64,000 nt of DNA from Streptomyces sp. MBT53 (GTDB lineage Bacteria > Actinomycetota > Actinomycetes > Streptomycetales > Streptomycetaceae), in the NCBI RefSeq assembly GCF_016654115.1, contig NZ_JAEQAZ010000023.1, positions 1 to 64,000 on the forward strand, read 5' to 3'. The stretch's first letter is position 1. The number at the start of each line of letters is the position of its first letter. This document shows, in pieces, positions 53,650-61,747 of this stretch. Below the pieces are notes generated by a model. It saw nothing but the letters and a program-made list of their open reading frames with translations. It was not told where the DNA came from and made no database searches. The position numbers and the translations under genes are program-made.

Positions 53650-53692
53650 CTCGTAATGCGTAGGTCTCGGGTTCGAATCCCGAAGGCGGCTC
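53650..53692 (+). other. attR: right attachment core of element 2
   Basis: This is a third exact copy of the 43-bp tRNA-Thr 3' core. A hairpin follows with AAGCCTCAGG/CCTGGGGCTT arms, the same central TCAC-TCGCC-GTGA, and a long T-rich tail. This may be the native tRNA terminator pushed 42.5 kb from its gene. Confidence 0.92.
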
Positions 53693-54031
53693 TGTGGAAG
53701 CCTCAGGACTCACTCGCCGTGACCTGGGGCTTTTGCTTTTTTGGTGCCTTGATGCAGCGCTTCTGAGGGCGCTCCGAAGACACCAAGATCGCTCCCGGTG
53801 GGCAGGCGTGCAGTGAGCGTGCAGAGCGGTGGGCAGCACGCGTTCACGCCAGGGGGAGTTGGACGGCCCGGCCGGAGACGGTCGACGAGTGTCAGGGCGA
53901 GTGGTCGGGCACGGGTCGGCTTGGGGGCCCGTAAACCGGAGGAGCTGCGACGGCGGCTGATGAAGAATCAGTCGGGGGTACTAGCGACGGGCTGTTCGTG
54001 ATCGCAGTGCGCTCACGCGAGGGAGGTCGAC
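53693..54031. other. Post-island spacer, no gene
   Basis: Beyond the terminator hairpin I see no credible gene or repeat. It is the first chromosomal sequence after the islands. Confidence 0.5.
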
Positions 54032-54298
54032 ATGGGCGCTCGCGTTCAGCCCGACGAGGTCGTCGGCTCGATCGGCGGGGATGACAGGGACGCGTACGTG
54101 CGGTTGCTCGCCCTGCGGCAAGGGCAGCGCTGGGTCCTTCGCGACTGCTGGGTGCTGGTGGGTGCGGAGCCGCCCGGCTGGGTCGAGACCGAGTGGATGT
54201 ATGAGCAGTGCGCCTTCGTTGCGAGCTGCGTGACCGCGGCCGATATGGCTTTGCTCTGCTCAGGCAGCGTCTGTGGCCCTGCGTCTGTGCCCCCATGA
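54032..54298 (+). CDS. Hypothetical protein, perhaps the start of a decayed gene
   Basis: The 88-aa product has a good GGGAGG ribosome site. The first 70 residues look real (VRLLALRQGQRWVLRDCWVL, PPGWVETEWMYEQCAFVASC) and the end looks random. Protein-like sequence continues in another frame (RRPGYSRLDRPQLTFPVVEY) and then in the third (APSFPERDSAWRAFFEG) up to about 54530. The three pieces together suggest one frameshifted gene. I recognise no family. Confidence 0.35.
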   Translation: MGARVQPDEVVGSIGGDDRDAYVRLLALRQGQRWVLRDCWVLVGAEPPGWVETEWMYEQCAFVASCVTAADMALLCSGSVCGPASVPP

Positions 54299-54570
54299 TG
54301 GTTGGCTCTCTGACTGTATGGAGCCCGGGCGCGGCGAGTACGGCCACCGTGGAGCGTCGCCCGGGATACTCGCGCCTCGACCGACCGCAGCTGACGTTTC
54401 CAGTCGTCGAGTACACCCTTTCGTCGTTCGAGCAGACGGACCGTCAACTTCCCACGTGATGCTCGTGGGCGCCGGAGACGCCCCTTCGTTCCCGGAGCGG
54501 GACAGCGCCTGGCGGGCGTTCTTCGAGGGCCGACAAGGTCAGCTGCTTCGCCGCTCCGCTGGAACCGTTG

Positions 54571-55089
54571 AAAATCCTGCGCCACCGCACCGACATCAGG
54601 ACCTGCAGTGCAGGTCACCCGGCGGACCGTCTACGCGCTCACCGGCCTGGCAACCCGTCAGGCAGCGCCCCGGCGTCGAGGAACTCACTGGGAGACAGCG
54701 GGCAGTCTTCCTGGACCAAGCGCCCTCTCGGACCGCGGTGGCGCTCAGTGTGGCGGCCGTACCCGCCGTGCTCGCCCTCCTGCCGCTCGGCCTGGAACGG
54801 GCTCCAGCAGGTGCTGTGCGGTTCTGGGCGCTACGGACGCACCGGCCGCTGTGAGAGCCGCTGAGAGGGCCGCTGAGAGGGCCGTAGTGAGGGCGGGTAC
54901 CGGCGGCGTGCGGGGGGTGTCACGGTGTCGGGGGCCGGCAGGTCCCCGGGCAGGAATTACCCGGGTGCATTTTTCTGCAAGCTCCCCCTGCATCAAGTTG
55001 CAGCGCAAGTCGTTGCGCGCTCACTGATTCCTCTGGAAATATTCACGACGTCGGAAGTCGACGCCAGGAGTTGCGATCCGGAGGGATGA
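54571..55089 (+). promoter_or_regulatory. Leader and control region of the daptide cluster
   Basis: No gene is supported. At 54853-54893 a 12-bp unit close to GAGAGGGCCGCT is repeated in tandem about three times. Nearer the cluster, two overlapping inverted repeats occur: CTGCA-TCAAGT-TGCAG at 54988-55003 and GCGCAA-GTCG-TTGCGC at 55003-55018, 70-100 bp before the first gene. These look like operator sites. Confidence 0.45.
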
Positions 55090-56070
55090 ATGGACTACTC
55101 GGTATTGGTGCCATTTCTGCCGCGCCGGACGGAACAGGTTCTTCCTTTCGCGGCGCTGGTGGAATGGACGGGAGCCGCCCGGCTCTGGCAGGGGCAGAGC
55201 CTGCTGATGGAGCCTTTCCAGACGTTCTCCGCTCTCGCCGGTTCCGGATTCCGGGTGCCGACCGGCCTCGGAGTCACCCTGATGCCGCTGCGGCATCCGT
55301 TCGAGGCCGCGCACAAGGTCAAGACCTTGGCGATGGCGACCGGTGAAGAGGTCGTGGCCGGCTTCGGGCCGGGTGCGAAGACGTTCCAGCAGAGCCTGCT
55401 CGGCGCTCCTTACCGCAGCCAGCTCACGGCGGTCCGTGAGTACATGACGGTGGTCCGAGGGCTGCTCAGCGGTGACCCGGTCGACTTCGACGGCGAGTAC
55501 TACACCTGCCACGCGGGGATGGGCCCGGCGATGTCGCCGCCCGTGCACCTCGGGCTCGGGGTGCTGCGACCCGGCATGGCCCGCCTCGCGGGCGAGGTCG
55601 CGGACGTGGCGATCACCTGGCTCACGCCGGCGGCCTACGTCGACGGCGTCGTCCGCCCCGCGCTGCGGGAGGGGGCGAGCGCGGCGGGCCGGGCCGTGCC
55701 GAGGATCACGGCGATGGTGCCGGTGGCGCTGGAACGCCCCGACCGGGACGTCTCCGATTTCGTGCTGGCGAGCAATGCGGCGCATATGCAGGCGCCGCAC
55801 TATATCGACATGCTCGGAAAGGCGGGCATCGATTTCACCGAGAGCGATTCGAAATCGGCCGCGCGGCTCATGGCGGAATCCGGGGCGTTCGTCTTCGGGA
55901 ATCTCGACCAGATCGTGAAGCAGCTCGACGAGTATCGAGATGCCGGGGTCGATGAAATCGTGCTGAACCTCACGGGCGTGTGCCGACTCTACGGAGCGAG
56001 CGCTGCAATGGACGACTTGAAGCAGATTCTGGCCGCCGTGGGCGCGGACAGGAGGGACTCCGGTGAATGA
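55090..56070 (+). CDS. LLM-class flavin-dependent oxidoreductase of the daptide cluster
   Basis: This 326-aa protein is a TIM-barrel luciferase-like monooxygenase. It shows TGLGVTLMPLRHPFEAAHKVKT, then GEEVVAGFGPGAKTFQQSLLG, YMTVVRGLLSGDPVDFDGEYY and IVKQLDEYRDAGVDEIVLNL. These are the standard binding strands for FMN or F420. GGAGGG precedes the ATG. Its end overlaps the start of the next gene by 8 bp. It is the first gene of the biosynthetic operon and may take part in oxidation of the precursor C-terminus, or add a separate modification; which one is not settled by sequence. Confidence 0.8.
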   Translation: MDYSVLVPFLPRRTEQVLPFAALVEWTGAARLWQGQSLLMEPFQTFSALAGSGFRVPTGLGVTLMPLRHPFEAAHKVKTLAMATGEEVVAGFGPGAKTFQQSLLGAPYRSQLTAVREYMTVVRGLLSGDPVDFDGEYYTCHAGMGPAMSPPVHLGLGVLRPGMARLAGEVADVAITWLTPAAYVDGVVRPALREGASAAGRAVPRITAMVPVALERPDRDVSDFVLASNAAHMQAPHYIDMLGKAGIDFTESDSKSAARLMAESGAFVFGNLDQIVKQLDEYRDAGVDEIVLNLTGVCRLYGASAAMDDLKQILAAVGADRRDSGE

Positions 56071-57157
56071 GGAACTGATCGCCCGTGTGGGCCACCACCT
56101 GCGTTCCTGGGTCACCGGGCGCCCGCTGACCGCTGAAGCACCGGGTACCGCCGCCACCGTCGTCCTGGAGGACGCGGCCGGTCTGGACGCTGTGCTCGGC
56201 TCCGACGCCGTGGGACCGGGGACGCTCGTTCTCGTCCCGGAGGCTCCGGCGGTGCAGCAGGGTCGCGACGACCGGTCCGGTGCCACCGTCGTCGGCTACG
56301 AGGGCTCGCTGAGCGGCTCGGAAGGCGACGCGTCGATCGACGACGTCCTCTTCCTCCAGATCCAGGACTACGGCGTCAGCCCGTACATGTCGCTGCTCGG
56401 CACGACGCTCGTGCGGATGTCCGGCGACACGGACTTCGACCTGTTCCTCGCGGACGCCGACGCCGCGCGGACGGAGGGCCGGTTCGCCGCGTTCGCGGTC
56501 AGCCCGGCCGTGCAGCTCGCGGACCTCTCCGCGCTCGGCGCCCGGGTCCCCGGTGACGGTCCGGGTACCAGGCTCTACGTGGGCCGGGACGGCGGCGTCT
56601 CGGTCTCGCCGCAGGGGTTGCGGCTGGGGACCGCCGGGGACTCGGCGGCCGTCCTGCGCGCGGAGTGGGAGCGGCTGAACGCGGCGAGCGAGGTGCCCGG
56701 CACGGTGCCGCTCGGCGCGGCCGTCCCGGAGGAGGTGCGCGGCCCGGCTGTACACCAACGCCCTTGGCTCGCACGCTACTTGACGACGCTGGACGTGCTG
56801 CGCGACCTTCAGACGCGGGGGATCACGGAGCCCAGGGTTTCAGGGTTCGGCCACCGGCTCGTCCCCGAACTCGCCGAGGCCGAAGGTGCCTTGTACACCG
56901 AGAGGCCTTTGAACGCCGACGACGCCGAGGCGCCGATCCTGTGCTGGACGCCGGAGCGGGCGTACGCCAGGGTCCCGGGCCTCGACCGGACCTTCCAACT
57001 CGGCCGCCGGGCGGCGGAGATCACGGAACTGCTGCTGGTCCTCGGCGCCGACGAGGCCGCGACGCGGCACGCGGACCGGGCCGAGGTCGAGCGGGTCCTC
57101 GCATTCTTCGCCGACAAGGGAGTTCCCCTGGCACGTGTGCTGGAGGCGACCGCATGA
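56063..57157 (+). CDS. Daptide RiPP recognition (RRE-type) protein
   Basis: This 364-aa soluble protein has no catalytic motif I can name. Position inside the operon, size and acidic-hydrophobic composition match the recognition protein of daptide clusters, which binds the precursor leader and presents it to the enzymes. The centre (SASIDDVLFLQIQDYGVSPY-type strand near residues 90-110) and the C-terminal helices (LGADEAATRHADRAEVERVL) are the best preserved parts. GTG start lies inside the previous gene; its ATGA end overlaps the methyltransferase start. Assignment rests mainly on neighbours. Confidence 0.6.
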   Translation: MNEELIARVGHHLRSWVTGRPLTAEAPGTAATVVLEDAAGLDAVLGSDAVGPGTLVLVPEAPAVQQGRDDRSGATVVGYEGSLSGSEGDASIDDVLFLQIQDYGVSPYMSLLGTTLVRMSGDTDFDLFLADADAARTEGRFAAFAVSPAVQLADLSALGARVPGDGPGTRLYVGRDGGVSVSPQGLRLGTAGDSAAVLRAEWERLNAASEVPGTVPLGAAVPEEVRGPAVHQRPWLARYLTTLDVLRDLQTRGITEPRVSGFGHRLVPELAEAEGALYTERPLNADDAEAPILCWTPERAYARVPGLDRTFQLGRRAAEITELLLVLGADEAATRHADRAEVERVLAFFADKGVPLARVLEATA

Positions 57158-57966
57158 CGACGACCCGAACCGCGGCGGTCCCGGGCCTCGCCGGCGAGAT
57201 CCTCGCCGGGTACGGCGACCGAGTCCGCTTGCACGACCTGTACGACGAGGCAGGCGCCTCCGTCTACCACGACCTCGCCGCCGCCGACACCACCGAGATC
57301 AGGGAACTGACCCGGGCCGTCCGTGCCGTCCCCGGCCCGGTCCTCGAACTCGCCGCCGGTTCCGGCCGGTTGACACTCCCCCTGCTCGCGCTGGGCCGTG
57401 AGGTCACGGCCCTGGAGCTGAAGGAGAGCATGGTCGTCCTCCTCAAGGAGCGGCTCGCCGAGGCCCCGGCGGGGATCGGGGGGCGCTGCACCGTGGTCCA
57501 GGGAGACATGTCGGCGTTCGCGCTCGGCGGCGCCGGCTTCGCCGTCGTCGTCCTCGGTACGACGTCCGTCTCGCTGCTCGACGCCGACGGCAGGGCCGGG
57601 CTCTACGCGGCCGTCCGCGCCCACCTCCGGCCCGGCGGCAGGTTCCTGCTCTCCACGGTCGACGTGGACGGCGCCGACGGGGACGACCTCGACCTGGAGG
57701 CCGCGGGTGCCAGTGGCCGGCGTTACCGGATGATCGAGCACTGGCGGTCCGGCCAGGAGGTTCGCAAGGTCACCATCCTGCCCCCCGAGCGCGAGACACC
57801 GCGGGACGGACCGGTACCCGCGTTCACCACGGCCATCCGGGTCCTGCCCCCCGACGACCTCACCCGGGAGCTGGCGTCGGCGGGACTGCGCGTCGTCGCG
57901 CGGCACACCCTGCCCGCCGCCTCCCCCCGCCACACCGCTGTGCTGCTGGAAGCGGAGGCCGCCTGA
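57154..57966 (+). CDS. Daptide-type N-methyltransferase
   Basis: This 270-aa class I SAM enzyme has motif I VLELAAGSGRLTLPLL near residue 67, motif II VTALELKESMVVLLKERL, a GDMSAFALGG acidic loop and VVVLGTTSVSLLD. In daptides the methyltransferase dimethylates the new C-terminal amine. The ATG overlaps the previous stop and its own TGA overlaps the aminotransferase ATG, so all three are translated together. Confidence 0.85.
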   Translation: MTTTRTAAVPGLAGEILAGYGDRVRLHDLYDEAGASVYHDLAAADTTEIRELTRAVRAVPGPVLELAAGSGRLTLPLLALGREVTALELKESMVVLLKERLAEAPAGIGGRCTVVQGDMSAFALGGAGFAVVVLGTTSVSLLDADGRAGLYAAVRAHLRPGGRFLLSTVDVDGADGDDLDLEAAGASGRRYRMIEHWRSGQEVRKVTILPPERETPRDGPVPAFTTAIRVLPPDDLTRELASAGLRVVARHTLPAASPRHTAVLLEAEAA

Positions 57967-59225
57967 TGTCCACCGAACTCTGGCCCTCCCTGCTCGAACC
58001 CCGTCTGCATGGAGCGGACGACCTGTGCGCCGTCTCGGCGGACGGCGTCCGCATCCGCTTCCTGGACGGCCGTGAACTGCTCTGCGGCACCAGCGGCCTG
58101 TGGAACGCGAACCTCGGCTTCGGCAACGAGGCCATCGCGGAAGCCTGCGCCGCCGCCCTGCGTGATGCCTCCTACCTGTCGGTGTTCCGCTACGAGAACG
58201 TCTACGCGAGGCGTGCGGCGCGGGCGCTGGTCGAGGCGGCGGGCGCGGACCACTACGGCCGGGTCGTCTTCTCGACCTCCGGAGGTGCCGCCAACGACCT
58301 CGTGATGAAGCTGGCCCGGCACTACCACGCCCTGGGCGGGGACGGTGCGCGCAAGCTCGTCGTGGGTCTGCGGGACAGTTATCACGGGCTGACGTTCGGC
58401 GGGTTCGCGCTCACCGGCGAGAACCTCGGCCAGTCCGTCTACGGCGTCGACCAGCGGCTCGTCCGCCATGTGTCCCCCAACTCCGTCGAGGAGATCGACC
58501 GGTTGGCGGCCCAGCAGGGCAGCCGGATCGCGGCGGTCGTGGTGGAGCCGGTGCTCGGCAGCGGGGCGGTTCCCCTCACCCCGGAGTACGTTCGGGGGCT
58601 GCTCGAACTCCGGGACCGGCACGGCTTCCTCCTCGTCGCCGACGAGGTCGCCACGGGCTTCGGCCGCACCGGCGACTTCTTCGCCTCCCAGCGCTGGCCG
58701 GCCCCGCCGGATCTGCTGATCACGTCGAAGGGCCTGACCAACGGCACCCACGCCGCGGCAGCCGTCCTGCTGCCCAGGGCGCTCGCCGAACCCTTCGACG
58801 CGGTCGGCGACGTGTTCGTCCACGGCGAGACCCAGGCCGGAACGCCCGTCACCTGCGCGGCGATCCTCGCCACCGTGGAGGAGATGCGTCGGCTCGACGC
58901 GGTCGCCTCCGCGCGGCGCCTGTCGGCCGTGCTGGACGAACGGCTGGCGGACCTGGTCGCCACCGAACCGCTGGTCTCGGGCACCACGGGCGTCGGCTGC
59001 TTCCGGTCCATCCGGCTCAGCACGCCCGACGGAGAGCCGCTGCCGCAGCAGGAGGTCCCGGAGGTCGTCGCCGCGATCCGCGAGGCCGGCGCGATCGTCC
59101 ACCCCAGCGTCAACGGCGTGCAGATCCTTCCCGCGCTGGTCTACACCGACGACGAGGTCACCGAACTCCTCGACTGCGTGCGGGCCGGGGCGGCCGCGCA
59201 CGCCCGGCAGTCCGAGGCGGTCTGA
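57966..59225 (+). CDS. Daptide-type class III aminotransferase
   Basis: This 419-aa PLP enzyme has VVFSTSGGAANDLVMKLARH for cofactor phosphate binding, the ring-contact Asp in LLVADEVATGFGRTG and the Schiff-base Lys in DLLITSKGLTNGTHAAA (near residue 258). Class III enzymes transfer an amino group to a ketone. Here the expected acceptor is the methyl ketone formed from the precursor's C-terminal Thr. The gene is immediately followed by the dehydrogenase GTG without a gap. Confidence 0.9.
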   Translation: MSTELWPSLLEPRLHGADDLCAVSADGVRIRFLDGRELLCGTSGLWNANLGFGNEAIAEACAAALRDASYLSVFRYENVYARRAARALVEAAGADHYGRVVFSTSGGAANDLVMKLARHYHALGGDGARKLVVGLRDSYHGLTFGGFALTGENLGQSVYGVDQRLVRHVSPNSVEEIDRLAAQQGSRIAAVVVEPVLGSGAVPLTPEYVRGLLELRDRHGFLLVADEVATGFGRTGDFFASQRWPAPPDLLITSKGLTNGTHAAAAVLLPRALAEPFDAVGDVFVHGETQAGTPVTCAAILATVEEMRRLDAVASARRLSAVLDERLADLVATEPLVSGTTGVGCFRSIRLSTPDGEPLPQQEVPEVVAAIREAGAIVHPSVNGVQILPALVYTDDEVTELLDCVRAGAAAHARQSEAV

Positions 59226-60500
59226 GTGGACACGGTGTGGAACCTGAGCGGTCGACGCCCCACCCAGGTGGTGCACGGCATCGGCGGACTGGCCAAGTGG
59301 CTGCCCCACCAGAAGGGGCGGACGCTGACCCTGCTCGCGGACCCGGCCGTCGCCGAGTCGGAGACGGTGGACCGGATACTCGCCTGCGCGGCCTGGGCGG
59401 GACGGCCGGTGCAGCGGCTAGTACCGGACGGCCCCGGCACGCTGGAGAGCGTGACGGCGCTGGCCGAGCGGCTGCGCGACAGCGAACTCGTCGTGGCCGT
59501 CGGCGGCGGGACACTGCTCGACCAGACCAAGCTGGCCGTCCTGATGAGCTCGGCTCCCGTGGTCCGGGACCGGCTGGTGATGCGCGGCCGGAGCGGTCTT
59601 GTGCTGCTCCCGGCCGAGGCGGAGCCCGCGGTGCCCGTCGTCACCGTCCCGACGACCGTCGGCACCGGCAGCGAGCTGAGCGGCGGCGCCTGCCTCGCGG
59701 GACCGAGCGGCAAATGCCTGGTGCTCGGCAACGGGCTCCAGCCGGACGTGGCGGTGCTCGACCCGGTCGCCACCCGGACCCTGCCCGTGGAACTCCTCGC
59801 CGAGGGGGTCTTCGAGGTGTTCTTCCGGGTCGCCGGGATGTACGTGGGGGACCCGCGGGACCTCCCCTCGGAGGACGCCTTCACCCTGACGCTGATCGAG
59901 CGGCTGACCGTGCTCGGCGCCGCGCTGGCGTCCGTCCGGCGGGCCGGCGAAACCCCCGGCGACGCGCTGCGCCTGGAGATCGCCAAGCTCAGCGGCGTGA
60001 GCCACGGCCCGTGGTTCAACCAGGGCCGCGACCCGTGCGCCTGCAAGGGCTGGTACCTCGCCAACGAGCTGTCCACCGGCCTCGGCCTGCGCAAGATGAC
60101 GGCCGCCGCCGCCGTGCTGCCACCCCTGTGGCGGCGCATCGCGGAGGGCGACGTCCGCTGGGGGTCCGCGCCCCGGCTGCGCCGGCTCTGGCAGGCCGTC
60201 ACCTCGGTCCACCTGCCGGCCCTCCCGGCCGACCCGGTCGAGGGGATCGAGTCCCTGCTGGACACCTGGCTGATCGAACGCGGCATCGATGCGAGCGCGG
60301 AGCGGACGGAGCTGATCGCCCGGTCCACGCTGCGCGCGTGGGGTGACGGACTGCCCACCTTGGGCGCGCTCACGCTCGCCGACATCCGGCGGGTGATGGA
60401 CCAGGCCGTCCGTCAGCCGCCCACCACAGACTTCCGCCGGCCATCGCCGGCGGACGGCCCGAAACACCACGGGAGGGGGGAAACAACATGCAGACCGTGA
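59226..60500 (+). CDS. Daptide-type iron-containing alcohol dehydrogenase
   Basis: This 424-aa protein belongs to the Fe-ADH/glycerol dehydrogenase superfamily. NAD-binding VVAVGGGTLLDQTKLAVLMS and VVTVPTTVGTGSELSGGACL are clear. The metal region is divergent: SGVSHGPWFNQGRDPCACKG stands where other members have spaced His residues, so metal content is uncertain. It probably oxidises the Thr side-chain alcohol, which lets the C-terminal carboxylate leave as CO2. The 3' end overlaps the first precursor gene by 13 bp. Confidence 0.85.
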   Translation: MDTVWNLSGRRPTQVVHGIGGLAKWLPHQKGRTLTLLADPAVAESETVDRILACAAWAGRPVQRLVPDGPGTLESVTALAERLRDSELVVAVGGGTLLDQTKLAVLMSSAPVVRDRLVMRGRSGLVLLPAEAEPAVPVVTVPTTVGTGSELSGGACLAGPSGKCLVLGNGLQPDVAVLDPVATRTLPVELLAEGVFEVFFRVAGMYVGDPRDLPSEDAFTLTLIERLTVLGAALASVRRAGETPGDALRLEIAKLSGVSHGPWFNQGRDPCACKGWYLANELSTGLGLRKMTAAAAVLPPLWRRIAEGDVRWGSAPRLRRLWQAVTSVHLPALPADPVEGIESLLDTWLIERGIDASAERTELIARSTLRAWGDGLPTLGALTLADIRRVMDQAVRQPPTTDFRRPSPADGPKHHGRGETTCRP

Positions 60501-60682
60501 ACAGCACCACGTCCGCGCCCCTGGAGCTGGCTCTTCAGGAGCTGGACCAGCAGCTGGACATGCGGGAACTGGAGGCGCTCGACGCCCCCGACTTCAGCTG
60601 GAGCGCCGCTCTCAGCGCCATCGGCGGCCTGAGCGCGGGAGGCGTCATCTCGTACGTCTCCATCGTCACGCTCGCCACCTGA
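60488..60682 (+). CDS. Daptide precursor peptide 1
   Basis: This is a 64-aa peptide with a GGAGGGGGGAAAC ribosome site. The leader holds ELALQELDQQLDMRELEALD, an acidic Leu-rich helix suitable for RRE binding. After APDF comes a small-residue, hydrophobic core (SAALSAIGGLSAGGVISY) ending in IVTLAT. The C-terminal Thr is the residue converted to the dimethylated diamine in known daptides. Leader and end agree with precursor 2, while the cores differ. Confidence 0.88.
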   Translation: MQTVNSTTSAPLELALQELDQQLDMRELEALDAPDFSWSAALSAIGGLSAGGVISYVSIVTLAT

Positions 60683-60728
60683 TCCCCGGATCGGAGAGAC
60701 CCAAGACATCGGGAAGGAGGTGAAAGAA

Positions 60729-60905
60729 ATGAAGGAGAACACGAACCCCGCTCTGGAACTGGCCATGCAGGAGCTGTCCATGGAGGAGCTGGAGGGCATG
60801 GAGGCGCCTGACTGGTGGGACAGCTTCCTCGCCAGCGCCGCCATCTCGGCCGGCGTCAGCGCCGCCTACAGCACCATCGCCGTCACCTCGGTCATCGCGA
60901 CCTGA
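60729..60905 (+). CDS. Daptide precursor peptide 2
   Basis: This is a 58-aa peptide. I choose ATG 60729 because AAGGAGGTGA, a near-perfect ribosome site, ends about 5 nt before it. The leader ALELAMQELSMEELEGMEAPD repeats the pattern of precursor 1 with a shift; the core has WWDSFLASAAISAGVSA and ends VTSVIAT. Again the last residue is Thr. The products would be short amphiphilic helices with a basic C-terminus, consistent with membrane activity reported for daptides. Confidence 0.88.
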   Translation: MKENTNPALELAMQELSMEELEGMEAPDWWDSFLASAAISAGVSAAYSTIAVTSVIAT

Positions 60906-60929
60906 CGGTGCGGTGCCTGACGGACAGTG

Positions 60930-60968
60930 CCCTGTTCCGGACGCCGGCCATTGGCGTCCGGAACAGGG
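60930..60968 (+). terminator. Strong hairpin between precursors and exporter genes
   Basis: A perfect 16-bp stem with loop GGCCATT lies 25 bp after precursor 2. There is no T tract. It likely acts as a partial terminator or RNA stabiliser, raising precursor mRNA above the downstream export genes. Confidence 0.8.
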
Positions 60969-61018
60969 CCGCACCGACGAATATACGTGCGGCCCGAAGC
61001 CGCAGGGGAGGACGTGGC

Positions 61019-61747
61019 GTGACCGACGCCATCGACATCACGGGACTCACGAAGCGCTACGGCGAGCTGACCGCCGTCGAGGACGTGTCGTTCACCGTCC
61101 GTTCGGGCCGGGTGGTGGGCCTCCTCGGGCGCAACGGGGCCGGGAAGACGACGACTCTGCGGATGCTGCTGGGGCTCGCGCGCCCGACGGCGGGCAGCGC
61201 CACGATCTTCGGCCATCCGTACGCACAACTGCCCGGAGCAGCCCACCGGGTGGGCGTCAGCATCGACGGCATCGGCCCCTCCGCCGCTGCCTCCGGCCGC
61301 GCCGACCTGCGGATCTGGGCCCAGACCTGCGGCCTGCCCCGCACCCGGGTGGACGACGTCCTCGAACAGGTGGGACTCGCCTCCGACGCCCACCGCAGAC
61401 TCCGCGACTACTCACAGGGCATGCGGCAGCGGCACGCCCTGGCCACCGCGCTGCTCGCGGACCCCGAACTGCTCATCCTCGACGAACCCGCCAACGGCCT
61501 CGACCCCGACGGCATCCGCTGGCTCCGCGAACTCCTGCGCTCCCTCGCGGACGAGGGCCGCACCGTGCTGGTCTCCAGCCACATCCTGGCGGAGGTCGAG
61601 CAGATGGCCGACGACATCGTCATCCTCCAGAAGACCCTGCGCTACAGCGGCACCGCCGCCGAACTCACGAGGAACGGCGAACTCAGCCTGGAGAGCCGCT
61701 TCTTCGACCTGGCCGACCCCACCGTGAAGGAGGACGTTCGTGCGTGA
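61019..61747 (+). CDS. ABC transporter ATP-binding protein (daptide export)
   Basis: The product is 242 aa from GTG 61019, with GGGGAGGA upstream. Walker A is GRNGAGKTTT near residue 39; the signature is DYSQGMRQRHALA (SQGMRQ in place of the usual LSGGQ); Walker B is LLILDEPANGLDP; the switch His is in VLVSSHILAEVEQM. It is of the CcmA/antibiotic-export type, dimeric with the next protein. Overlaps the permease gene by 8 bp. Confidence 0.92.
   Translation: MTDAIDITGLTKRYGELTAVEDVSFTVRSGRVVGLLGRNGAGKTTTLRMLLGLARPTAGSATIFGHPYAQLPGAAHRVGVSIDGIGPSAAASGRADLRIWAQTCGLPRTRVDDVLEQVGLASDAHRRLRDYSQGMRQRHALATALLADPELLILDEPANGLDPDGIRWLRELLRSLADEGRTVLVSSHILAEVEQMADDIVILQKTLRYSGTAAELTRNGELSLESRFFDLADPTVKEDVRA

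Noticed and set aside
54273..54854. Frame of 193 codons before the daptide cluster
   Set aside because: Only a short middle part is protein-like and it seems to continue a frameshifted remnant; the rest is Pro/Arg-rich noise.
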